Source: a virus. Taken from it: DNA of 43,095 nucleotides. The notes under the pieces are model-generated. The model searched no databases. It worked only from the letters and a program-made list of their open reading frames with translations, and was not told where the DNA came from. Within the stretch, counting starts at the first letter, position 1; every line of letters starts with the position of its first letter. The position numbers and the translations under genes were made by a program. Positions 16,239 to 21,905 of this stretch are shown in pieces. The stretch lies in the IMG/VR virus record IMGVR_UViG_3300044644_000409, positions 1-43,095 of that record. The stretch is one strand, 5' to 3'.

Positions 16239-17042
16239 TTAAGCTGCTTTTTTAAGCTGACGCTGGAGCGCAGCCACTTGCTTCATCAGTTGCGCATTCT
16301 CGTTTTGAAACTGATCGCGACTTAATTTTACAGTCTTCAGCTCCATGTGCAAGCGTTTATTTTCCTCTCGCAATTCATTGATGATTGCCTCTGCCGCCGT
16401 TGGATCTGATGCCCCGCCGACAGCCAGTTGATCCTTCAACTTCTCGTTCTGCTCAGTCAGGTCGGCAATGACTTCATCCTGCATATCGTGGGCAAACTCA
16501 TCGGGTACTTCTTCCTTGGCTACAGCCTTCAGGCGATCCCCGATCTTTGGCTTGGCGGTGACGCGAGTGCGGGTGTGTACCGTGCCGTCTTTGGCCTTGT
16601 ACTTCACCACGTCAGGGGCAATACCCTTGCGAACATTGGACACAAACGGCTGAGATACCCTGCATTGGCGGGCAATCTCTGAATCGCTCCAATCGCTCCA
16701 CTCAAAATCATCGAGCAATACCGTTACCGACTTGCGCTTGTCGGCATTGGTGCGTGGCAGGCCGTGGTCTGGATTGGCTGCGGTAGAGGCCAAGATGGCG
16801 TCTCGCAGGGTGCCGCTGACAATCTCTGCCTCAATCGATGTCTTGCCATTCTTTTTGACGGCAAAGTACCGGTGGAATCCATCAACCAGGTAGCTCTTCA
16901 CGCCGTCAGTTATGACTTTAACTGGCGGAAACTTGTCCCCGTTATTCATGTCCTCCGCATAGCGGGCGATGGCCTCTTCGTTGATTGCTTCGCGTGATTG
17001 TGTTCCTGCATCAATCGTTAGTTTTTCTATGTTGATAAGCAT
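16239..17042 (-). CDS. ParB/Srx-fold DNA-binding protein
   Basis: 267 residues. The N-terminal ParB-type nuclease/binding fold contains VDGFHRYFAVKKNG (53-66, the GxHRxxA box) and RDAILASTAANPDHG. A helix-turn-helix, DSEIARQCRVSQPFVSNVRK (120-139), and a C-terminal coiled coil (about 195-265) follow. ParB-like proteins bind DNA sites and use CTP; in phages they serve in segregation, replication or regulation. The gene lies upstream of the helicase (31-nt gap) in the same operon, which favours replication or transcription control. No ParA partner is visible, arguing against plasmid-type partition. Confidence 0.83.
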   Translation of the reverse strand: MLINIEKLTIDAGTQSREAINEEAIARYAEDMNNGDKFPPVKVITDGVKSYLVDGFHRYFAVKKNGKTSIEAEIVSGTLRDAILASTAANPDHGLPRTNADKRKSVTVLLDDFEWSDWSDSEIARQCRVSQPFVSNVRKGIAPDVVKYKAKDGTVHTRTRVTAKPKIGDRLKAVAKEEVPDEFAHDMQDEVIADLTEQNEKLKDQLAVGGASDPTAAEAIINELREENKRLHMELKTVKLSRDQFQNENAQLMKQVAALQRQLKKAA

Positions 17043-17067
17043 TGTTTTTCCTTTTGGTTGTTAAAAA

Positions 17068-17232
17068 TTAGAATGTCCGTTCTTGGCATTCGTGGCTCTC
17101 TCCATCGCGTTTGGCCAAGAACACAAGCCGGCATTTAGTGCAAGCCCATGCGGTGCCAACCGCGACAATGGTTCTCTTCTTCTCATGCAGTCCCATCACC
17201 CTGCCAAAGAATGTGCGTATGCGCTCAAGCAT
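17068..17232 (-). CDS. Small protein with C-terminal zinc-finger-like motif
   Basis: 54 residues from ATG 17232 (AGGG 9 nt upstream), preferred over an in-frame start at 17280 inside the previous gene. Begins MLERIRTFFGRVMGLHEKK and ends ACTKCRLVFLAKRDGESHEC, a CxxC...HxC motif likely to bind zinc. Start and preceding stop overlap as TAATG. No function recognised. Confidence 0.62.
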   Translation of the reverse strand: MLERIRTFFGRVMGLHEKKRTIVAVGTAWACTKCRLVFLAKRDGESHECQERTF

Positions 17233-17387
17233 TATTCTTTCCCTCTCCAAATTCTTATTGCCCTCTTGATTGCGTACCACAAGCTCCTACGCATAAGCTG
17301 TTTCTTTAACTGCTCGTTCTCCAGCAATAGCTCGCTGTTGTGCATGGACATTAGATTCCATGCTTTTTGAATTGCTTCGTTATCCAT
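17232..17387 (-). CDS. Small basic helical protein
   Basis: 51 residues (MDNEAIQKAWNLMSMHN at the N-terminus), with ELLLENEQLKKQLMRR forming an amphipathic helix and a basic C-terminus (AIKRAIRIWRGKE). It overlaps the preceding gene by 8 nt and abuts the next as TAATG. No family recognised. Confidence 0.6.
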   Translation of the reverse strand: MDNEAIQKAWNLMSMHNSELLLENEQLKKQLMRRSLWYAIKRAIRIWRGKE

Positions 17388-17583
17388 TCTGTTGCTCCTT
17401 CCATCGTCTACACAAATCTTTTGCCGTCTTACTCTTTGGCTTCCTGTCGCACATGGCGCTGATGGATTTCTCCTTTGCCTTTACTTGCAACATGTGTGGC
17501 GTGACTGGTGGCGGCGGTTCGGGGAAGAGTCCGTTGTATCCCACTGTGCCCAACACTGCGCTCAGGATGAGCTTGTCAATCAT
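17380..17583 (-). CDS. Small protein with Pro-rich segment
   Basis: 67 residues from ATG 17583 (AAGGAGAAG upstream). The N-terminal hydrophobic stretch MIDKLILSAVLGTVGY is followed by EPPPPVTPH and a basic tail. It might be a signal anchor or lysis-associated peptide, but the hydrophobic part is short. ATGA coupling to the upstream gene (17580-17583). Confidence 0.58.
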   Translation of the reverse strand: MIDKLILSAVLGTVGYNGLFPEPPPPVTPHMLQVKAKEKSISAMCDRKPKSKTAKDLCRRWKEQQNG

Positions 17584-17903
17584 GTGTTCTTCTCCTTGAG
17601 TTTGGCTTCTACTGCACGAGCAAACTCTATCCATTTGCTCCCATAAACATTGTTTAAGTCAAACATATCTAATGTTTCTTCGGTGGTCAGCCCTACCCAT
17701 GTGCGCTGTGGTACTTTTTCAGGACAGTCTTCACACTTCGCCGTGCAGCCGTTCATCTTCATGCACCAAGGCTCTTGGCTTTCCAACTCTGCAATGGCTT
17801 TCTTGCCTGCTTGGATGGCTTGTTTACATTTGTCAATGTAAGGCTTGTCATCACTCAACGCACATTCCAATGCCTCTACCATCTCTTTCAATACTTCAAT
17901 CAT
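17580..17903 (-). CDS. Cys-rich hypothetical protein
   Basis: 107 residues from ATG 17903 (AAGGGGACAAGC upstream). The helical N-terminus (MIEVLKEMVEALECALSD) is followed by a Cys cluster EPWCMKMNGCTAKCEDCPEK, then RTWVGLTTEETLDMFD and a helix ending EAKLKEKNT. The RTWVGLT and EAKLKEKNT elements recur in phage proteins of unknown function. The four clustered Cys suggest a zinc site. Confidence 0.68.
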   Translation of the reverse strand: MIEVLKEMVEALECALSDDKPYIDKCKQAIQAGKKAIAELESQEPWCMKMNGCTAKCEDCPEKVPQRTWVGLTTEETLDMFDLNNVYGSKWIEFARAVEAKLKEKNT

Positions 17904-18103
17904 GCTTGTCCCCTTGCTCTGATTTTTTTCACGTACTCTGGCAAAAGCCACGGCTCTACCATCTGAGCAATTGCCTCACGTTCAGCTTTTACTGCCCTGT
18001 TAACCAACTCCACCAAGTGCGGCGTTGATACCGTCCAAGTGGTGAACTGCTGGTTGCCAGCAATGACGTTGTGCAACTCTTTAAGAACCTCATCTTGTGT
18101 CAT
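17900..18103 (-). CDS. Paralogue of the next gene upstream, unknown function
   Basis: 67 residues from ATG 18103. Starts MTQDEVLKELHNVIAGN, contains VNRAVKAEREAIAQM and ends KIRARGQA. The gene at 18100-18366 shares the MTQDE(V/I)L start, the KxEREA middle and the IRARGQA end, so these are tandem duplicates that diverged. Start preceded by AAGGGGACAAGC. Confidence 0.68.
   Translation of the reverse strand: MTQDEVLKELHNVIAGNQQFTTWTVSTPHLVELVNRAVKAEREAIAQMVEPWLLPEYVKKIRARGQA
17901..17923. repeat. 23-bp direct repeat, copy 1
   Basis: Identical to 18101-18123, exactly 200 bp away. Each copy covers the last codons of one gene (IRARGQA-stop), a GGGG ribosome site and the next ATG. It looks like the scar of the tandem duplication that produced the paralogous pair. 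Confidence 0.8.
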
Positions 18104-18366
18104 GCTTGTCCCCTTGCTCTGATGGCATCTGCACAATCAATGCAAGTCACATCCCACATTGACATATCTGTGTTGCTGTATGTGTCGGGTGCTGGCAATT
18201 CATCACACAACTTTGCACAGGCTTCACGCTCTTTGGCGGCTGCCAGTTTGGCAAAGCGTTCGAGAAATTCGGTGGATTGAGTGCCGACCCAAGTTGTCCA
18301 CCCGTGGCCTCCAACGTCAGACCCTCCGGCCTCTCTTACCATCTCAAGGATTTCATCTTGTGTCAT
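18100..18366 (-). CDS. Conserved small phage protein, tandem paralogue
   Basis: 88 residues: MTQDEILEMVREAGGSD, a Trp-containing segment, FLERFAKLAAAKEREACAK, CDELPAPDT and a final DAIRARGQA. Proteins with this MTQDEIL...FA.L.A.KEREACAK...IRARG layout are frequent in environmental phages, with no known function. ATGA-coupled to both neighbours. Confidence 0.75.
   Translation of the reverse strand: MTQDEILEMVREAGGSDVGGHGWTTWVGTQSTEFLERFAKLAAAKEREACAKLCDELPAPDTYSNTDMSMWDVTCIDCADAIRARGQA
18101..18123. repeat. 23-bp direct repeat, copy 2
   Basis: Second copy of the 17901-17923 repeat at the junction of 18100-18366 and 17900-18103. It provides the same stop/ribosome-site/start arrangement. Confidence 0.8.
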
Positions 18367-18578
18367 ACGTCCTCCTCTGCGTGTTCAAACAGGCGTTGCT
18401 TCAGCCTTTCGATTCGGCGACTGTTGTATTCGATAGTGGCATCTGCGTACTCAGCGGCAGTCTCAGCTTCCAGCTTGCGTAGGTACGCCTCTTGCAGTTC
18501 CGTGTAAACAACTTCGTAGATGGTCTTTGGTCTAAGAATATCCTTGATGTATTTGATTGTGGTTTGTCTGAATGTCAT
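18363..18578 (-). CDS. Small conserved helical phage protein
   Basis: 71 residues from ATG 18578 (GGAGAAGCT upstream). MTFRQTTIKYIKDILRPKT, then VVYTELQEAYLRKLEAETA, AEYADATIEYNSRRIERL and an acidic end. The helical YTEL.EAYL.KLEAE...AEYA pattern is common in phage small-gene clusters. Function unknown. Confidence 0.68.
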   Translation of the reverse strand: MTFRQTTIKYIKDILRPKTIYEVVYTELQEAYLRKLEAETAAEYADATIEYNSRRIERLKQRLFEHAEEDV

Positions 18579-18706
18579 AGCTTCTCCTCGTATTCCCCAA
18601 GCGCCGCATTCCATCCAGCCGCCGCAAACTGTTTGGCTATAGGCTCAAGCCAGCGTGTACCAAACTTCCATTCAAAACGATTGCTCCACCAATGTTCAAA
18701 TGTCAT
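18575..18706 (-). CDS. Very small aromatic-rich protein
   Basis: 43 residues: MTFEHWWSNRFEWKFGTRW, then AKQFAAAGWNAALGEYEEKL. It has five Trp. It ends in EEKL, whose codons GAGGAGAAGCTATGA also supply the ribosome site and start of the next gene. Coupled on both sides; no family recognised. Confidence 0.62.
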   Translation of the reverse strand: MTFEHWWSNRFEWKFGTRWLEPIAKQFAAAGWNAALGEYEEKL

Positions 18707-18879
18707 AGCTTCTCCTTGAGTTGTTGATGTATTTCATTGTGAACATCAACGTACATCCGTGCCCATTCTTGAGGAGATACACCCGCCTTGCGCCCAGCTT
18801 CACTCACTGCGATCATTGCCTCAAAAAACTTGTATCTCTCTTTTTCGGGTAGTGCTTTGATTCGTTCTTGGAATGTCAT
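18703..18879 (-). CDS. Small helical protein
   Basis: 58 residues: MTFQERIKALPEKERYKFF, then AVSEAGRKAGVSPQEWARMY and an end EIHQQLKEKL. Again ends in the EKL-stop cassette (AAGGAGAAGCTATGA). The middle could be a small helix-turn-helix, but this is weak. Confidence 0.62.
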   Translation of the reverse strand: MTFQERIKALPEKERYKFFEAMIAVSEAGRKAGVSPQEWARMYVDVHNEIHQQLKEKL

Positions 18880-19136
18880 AGCTTCTCCTTCAAATAAAAC
18901 TCCATTGCAATACGGTATGGGTCAAGCAAAGGCAGAGGGCGATCGTTGAAGAAATAGTATTTTGGCTTGCTCTCATCTACGCTGGTAACAACTGTCCCAT
19001 CAACAACGTGGTGATACCTTGTTTCTTCAACCCGAATGGCGTAGCCCTCTGCCCTTGCCACAGCCAACTTCAACTCAATACTTCCAATAGGAACATAGTT
19101 CTTGATGGTGTCGTCTTTTTCAATCAACTCATTCAT
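18876..19136 (-). CDS. Hypothetical protein
   Basis: 86 residues beginning MNELIEKDDTIKNYVPIGS. ELKLAVARAEGYAIRVEETR and SKPKYYFFNDRPLPLLDPYR suggest a small alpha/beta domain, ending in FYLKEKL (EKL cassette). ATGA coupling on both sides. The AEGY.I.VEE....F.NDRPLPLLDP pattern resembles small phage proteins of unknown function. Confidence 0.68.
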   Translation of the reverse strand: MNELIEKDDTIKNYVPIGSIELKLAVARAEGYAIRVEETRYHHVVDGTVVTSVDESKPKYYFFNDRPLPLLDPYRIAMEFYLKEKL

Positions 19137-19399
19137 AGCTTCTCCCCCATCTTGGCTTGCAACTCATCCATCTTTGCTTTCAGCTTGGGGGCGTATTGAC
19201 CTACGCTGATAAGCGTTGACTTGATTGCATTTGGGTGATAGCCATGCTCTAGTTGTTGACGCAGTTCAAGATGTGCTGACCCAAGCAGTGCATAGATTTC
19301 ATCTCGTTCTGCTTTTAACCTACGCACATCTCCCTCCAACCCCCTAATCACAATCTTGAACGCCTTGGCTTCGCATTGATTCTTGCAGGTGTCAGTCAT
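19133..19399 (-). CDS. Coiled-coil small protein
   Basis: 88 residues: MTDTCKNQCEAKAFKIVIRG, then GDVRRLKAERDEIYALLGSA and a C-terminal helix APKLKAKMDELQAKMGEKL. Two long amphipathic helices. It ends in the EKL cassette. No family recognised. Confidence 0.65.
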   Translation of the reverse strand: MTDTCKNQCEAKAFKIVIRGLEGDVRRLKAERDEIYALLGSAHLELRQQLEHGYHPNAIKSTLISVGQYAPKLKAKMDELQAKMGEKL

Positions 19400-19557
19400 T
19401 CGTCATCCTCCCTTGTCCATGCAAGGACGGTATAAATCATTGACCAAGGTAAGAACTTGGTGCAGCTACAACACCACACCCATTGTTTATCTTTGCTCAA
19501 ACGCCACAGTGAGCGTTCCGGTGATTTTTTGTTGTCATACTCAAGTAGCCAAATCAT
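19396..19557 (-). CDS. Small protein with CCxC motif
   Basis: 53 residues: MIWLLEYDNKKSPERSLW, WVWCCSCTKFLPW and an acidic tail. Its start lies 17 nt inside the preceding gene, with GGGGAGGATGACG as ribosome site. The three close Cys may bind metal. No function recognised. Confidence 0.6.
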   Translation of the reverse strand: MIWLLEYDNKKSPERSLWRLSKDKQWVWCCSCTKFLPWSMIYTVLAWTREDDE

Positions 19558-19717
19558 CGTCATCCTCCCCGTCCATACTTTCTTGTATCAGTTGTTGCTT
19601 GACCAACTCCAACACGCCAATGACTGTTGACATATACATCGACTCGTCATACTTGTGAATGAGCGCCAGCAGTTCATCAACCAATCCGTTTGCCAGTTTG
19701 CCTTGGTCAAGAATCAT
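19541..19717 (-). CDS. Small acidic protein
   Basis: 58 residues from ATG 19717 (GAGGGAAGC upstream); an in-frame start at 19732 is possible. Helical (MILDQGKLANGLVDELLAL; VIGVLELVKQQLIQESMDG) with an acidic EDDDDLAT end whose codons carry the ribosome site of the next gene. Confidence 0.6.
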   Translation of the reverse strand: MILDQGKLANGLVDELLALIHKYDESMYMSTVIGVLELVKQQLIQESMDGEDDDDLAT

Positions 19718-19728
19718 GCTTCCCTCGC

Positions 19729-20190
19729 TCACTTAAGTGCGCTAGAAATCTTGTTGAGCTTGCCTTCCTTTTCCAGCTCCGCAAGTGTTGACATGGCCGT
19801 TGCCGCCCGCTCCAACAAAGAAACGTAACGCTCTAGATTAGAAAAGTTTGCAGTCTTTTCGACCTTGGCCAAGCCGGAGGCCAAATCATCTGCCGCCTTG
19901 CGAACGCTGCCCGAAACTTTTTTAATGTTGGCTTGCAGCTCATCTGTGGTGGTCATCAGGTTGCTGGCGCTGCGCTTGAACATTTTGTCGGCTGTGTCTG
20001 CAATCTCTGTCGCTTTTTCATAGTCTGTTGAAATCATTTTTGCCTTCCTTGTTAAATATTTGCCTGATTCAGTTGTTAGTTCTTTTGCTATTGCTTCTGT
20101 AACTCTTTTGACGCTCCAACCAGGACCGTCTTTGTCAATCACATCCGGCCTTGCCTGCAAAAAGTTTTGGTGTACGCCGATGGACATCAT
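19729..20190 (-). CDS. Hypothetical helical protein
   Basis: 153 residues. The N-terminus MMSIGVHQNFLQARPDVID is followed by a long, almost wholly helical Ala/Lys/Glu-rich body (ATEIADTADKMFKRSASN; KVSGSVRKAADDLASGLA; YVSLLERAATAMSTLAEL). It looks like an extended coiled coil. GGGAG lies 7 nt before the ATG, and the start overlaps the preceding stop as ATGA. Function unknown. Confidence 0.65.
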   Translation of the reverse strand: MMSIGVHQNFLQARPDVIDKDGPGWSVKRVTEAIAKELTTESGKYLTRKAKMISTDYEKATEIADTADKMFKRSASNLMTTTDELQANIKKVSGSVRKAADDLASGLAKVEKTANFSNLERYVSLLERAATAMSTLAELEKEGKLNKISSALK

Positions 20191-20354
20191 TCCAACACTC
20201 CCTTTTCTTTTGCTAAGGCTTCCATTGCCTCAATCTTTGCATCTAACAAAGCATTTTTATATCTGTCAGTTAGAAGATCGCCATGCCTTTGATAGCCTTC
20301 AAGCGCTTTAAGCAGACGATCTAAGGCCGCTTCTATTTTCAAGGCTCGACTCAT
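20187..20354 (-). CDS. Small helical protein
   Basis: 55 residues: MSRALKIEAALDRLLKALEG, RHGDLLTDRYKNALLDAKI, EAMEALAKEKGVLE. One or two helices. Coupled by ATGA to both neighbours (20351-20354 and 20187-20190). Confidence 0.62.
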   Translation of the reverse strand: MSRALKIEAALDRLLKALEGYQRHGDLLTDRYKNALLDAKIEAMEALAKEKGVLE

Positions 20355-20638
20355 TTCTTCAGCCTCCTGATATAGATTGCAAACGAACTGATGGTGTCGG
20401 GCCCAAAACCTGCCAGCTTCTCAATGTGTTGGGCCACTTCTTCGATGGCATCGTTACGAATGCCGCCATTCATAATTCTTGTTACATCAGATTGAGTCTG
20501 CTTTTGCATTCCATCAATAAACCCATTCTCATACCCACGCTGGTACTCCGTAAGGGTATGAACAGCCGCCATCACCGACTCCTTGCGCTGCTTTGCTTGT
20601 CGTTCAATCTCGTTGAACGCTTCATCTTCTTCAGTCAT
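20351..20638 (-). CDS. Hypothetical protein
   Basis: 95 residues: MTEEDEAFNEIERQAKQRK, then YQRGYENGFIDGMQKQTQ, NGGIRNDAIEEVAQHIEKL and a final FAIYIRRLKK. The GYENGFIDGM and AIEEVA.HIEK....TI.SFA.YIR elements recur in phage proteins of this cluster type. Function unknown. ATGA coupling on both sides. Confidence 0.68.
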   Translation of the reverse strand: MTEEDEAFNEIERQAKQRKESVMAAVHTLTEYQRGYENGFIDGMQKQTQSDVTRIMNGGIRNDAIEEVAQHIEKLAGFGPDTISSFAIYIRRLKK

Positions 20639-20910
20639 GCCGCCTCCCTGATGAAAAATAGTTTTGCCATAGTCTCAAACTCAGCCATCTGCGCCTTGGT
20701 GTAAATCTCTGCATCCCTCACCCCCGCAATGATTGTTGTGTAAGCCTTCTTCAAGCTCCAGCCATTACGCACAGCCTCTTGCACAAACAAAGGCCAGTTG
20801 ACAGTCTTACCTGCTTGGTCTATCCGCATCAGTGCCATTTCAAGAGGTAAGCCGTTCTCTGCATACAGCCTAAATAACTCTGCGCCGTCAAAGAATTTTT
20901 GATCAGTCAT
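20635..20910 (-). CDS. Hypothetical protein
   Basis: 91 residues: MTDQKFFDGAELFRLYAENG, EMALMRIDQAGKTVNWPLFV, EAVRNGWSLKKAYTTIIAGV. Helical, with two helix-turn-helix-like stretches. ATGA coupling to both neighbours. Possibly nucleic-acid-binding, but unproven. Confidence 0.66.
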   Translation of the reverse strand: MTDQKFFDGAELFRLYAENGLPLEMALMRIDQAGKTVNWPLFVQEAVRNGWSLKKAYTTIIAGVRDAEIYTKAQMAEFETMAKLFFIREAA

Positions 20911-21146
20911 GCAATTCTTTCGCTAATAGTTAGTTTGAAAACTTGCCAAGGTTCGGGTCTTTCTTTCCAGTGGTCAGTATTAAATCCCTTCGGATACTCT
21001 TCCAGCCGAACATCCATGTTCGCTTTATGCCCGAGTGCCGCCGCTTCCGTGAAAAACAACAAACCTTTTGGATTGGGGTCGCTTGGCGAAATCGCTACAA
21101 ACCCTTGATGGTCGGGAATTCTTGGGTCTTTAACCAACTCAGTCAT
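20907..21146 (-). CDS. Hypothetical protein
   Basis: 79 residues. Start chosen at the second ATG of a tandem pair (21146, with GGAGG 5 nt upstream); the first ATG at 21149 would leave only 2 nt. Contains HQGFVAISPSDPNPKGLLFF and DVRLEEYPKGFNTDHWKERP. It overlaps the small membrane-protein gene by 8 nt. Unknown function. Confidence 0.65.
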   Translation of the reverse strand: MTELVKDPRIPDHQGFVAISPSDPNPKGLLFFTEAAALGHKANMDVRLEEYPKGFNTDHWKERPEPWQVFKLTISERIA

Positions 21147-21270
21147 CATCGCCTCCGTTCTGCATAGTGAATATCGCCCAACCAATCATGGCGCATATAA
21201 AGACAAACAGTATCGCGCCCAGTGCCAGCATTGCTGTCATCACAAGAATCCCTGCAATCATTTCTAACAT
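21139..21270 (-). CDS. Small single-span membrane protein, first gene of leftward early operon
   Basis: 43 residues from ATG 21270, with GGAGG 5 nt upstream. An in-frame frame opening at 21366 would run through the promoter. Residues 5-38 (IAGILVMTAMLALGAILF and on) are strongly hydrophobic, followed by a NGGDDD tail: one long transmembrane helix, N-terminus short, C-terminus acidic. It may be a membrane-acting early or superinfection-type protein (inference). Confidence 0.62.
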   Translation of the reverse strand: MLEMIAGILVMTAMLALGAILFVFICAMIGWAIFTMQNGGDDD

Positions 21271-21280
21271 GTGTTCCTCC

Positions 21281-21323
21281 ATAACGTTATCGTCCATTCT
21301 AGCCATCTCCGAAGCTATGTCAA
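21281..21323 (-). promoter_or_regulatory. Leftward early promoter with palindromic operator
   Basis: On the leftward strand, TTGACA (21318-21323) and TAGAAT (21296-21301) are 16 nt apart, 6/6 and 5/6 matches to the sigma70 consensus. The expected start falls at about 21289, inside the palindrome ATAACGTTAT (21281-21290), the classic position for a repressor site. GGAGG and the ATG at 21270 follow immediately. It would transcribe the small-gene, ParB, helicase and primase operon down to 13612. Confidence 0.7.
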
Positions 21324-21372
21324 CAGGTATATTACTACACAACCTATCAGCCATATCATACAGCAAAAAGAA

Positions 21373-21680
21373 CCCAACCCGTTGACCCTCCCTCCCCCAA
21401 GGGGCGCAGAGTCAAGGCTCTTTACCAAGGCACTATGTCGGGTGTTAACCAACTACGGGTAGCCATCTCCGCCCTCCCCTGGAATCCCGATCCTCCGAGC
21501 TCTCGCCTGTTGGTCGATCATCTCCCAGCCAGTGGGGTATGTGTCATGAATGACAGCCTTGTATATCCCTTTCGCTTACGCTACTTGGGGGTGCGGGTCA
21601 CACCGAGGTTCTGTCTTTTCTTCCACGCGGGCGATACAACCCCTTACTGCGGATGGAGTCCGGCTGGGTTGTGGAGGCAC
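21373..21680 (-). ncRNA. Candidate structured non-coding region
   Basis: About 310 bp with no credible gene: the frames that cross it have no ribosome site or recognisable protein pattern. GC-richer than both flanks. Local stems: CCCC-AA-GGGG (21395-21404), AGAG/CTCT (21408-21421), TGTCAT-GA-ATGACA (21542-21555) inside a near-complete GGGATAT/ATACCCC stem, and ACAACCC/GGGTTGT (21636-21642 with 21666-21672) enclosing CGGA/TCCG. Strand is uncertain; both flanking genes are leftward. It may be an RNA, a leader or a DNA site such as an origin. No known RNA family could be matched by eye. Confidence 0.4.
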
Positions 21681-21684
21681 AAAT

Positions 21685-21770
21685 AAAAAAACCGTTAATG
21701 AAACCCCGGTGGAAGAACCCAAGTCTTGTGGACAGAGGCTACCCCAAAGGGGTCGGGATTTCATTAACGG
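21685..21770 (-). terminator. Long-stem intrinsic terminator (leftward)
   Basis: Arms at 21754-21770 and 21692-21708 form a 17-bp stem (one G-T pair), closed by a 45-nt loop with an inner CCCC-TTT-GGGG hairpin. Seven T follow on the leftward strand (21685-21691). There is no T-tract on the opposite strand. It would end the candidate small RNA and also any readthrough from the PP-loop gene at 21906. Confidence 0.75.
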
Positions 21771-21801
21771 CTCTCATCGCTGCGGCTTCCACACCTAGCT
21801 G
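21685..21801 (-). ncRNA. Candidate phage small RNA or attenuator transcript
   Basis: A predicted leftward promoter (21808-21835) starts transcription near 21801. A long-stem terminator ends it at 21685, giving a transcript of about 117 nt. The 5' part contains GTGGAAG, complementary to CTTCCAC in the terminator loop, so an alternative pairing could compete with the terminator. A 12-codon frame (MRAVNEIPTPLG, 21739-21777) starts before the stem and ends inside it, so transcription attenuation by a leader peptide is also possible. It is either a free-standing small RNA or the attenuated leader of downstream sequence. Confidence 0.5.
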
Positions 21802-21807
21802 GATCGG

Positions 21808-21835
21808 ATTTTACACAAATTTCAGACTGTGTCAA
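21808..21835 (-). promoter_or_regulatory. Predicted sigma70 promoter upstream of candidate small RNA
   Basis: TTGACA (21830-21835) and TAAAAT (21808-21813) spaced by 16 nt on the leftward strand. The decamer GTTTGACACA around the -35 is repeated 44 bp upstream (21872-21881), four helical turns away, and CATGTA...TACATG arms lie between, suggesting a regulator site. Confidence 0.6.
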
Positions 21836-21905
21836 ACGTTGTCATGTATAAAAAATGGGAAATTTTGTACATGTGTCAAACATCATGTCTACTTATTGCC
21901 GGTTT

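Noticed and set aside
16239-17042. Plasmid-type partition locus
   Set aside because: ParB-like protein lacks a ParA neighbour and obvious centromere repeats; a replication or regulatory role is more likely.
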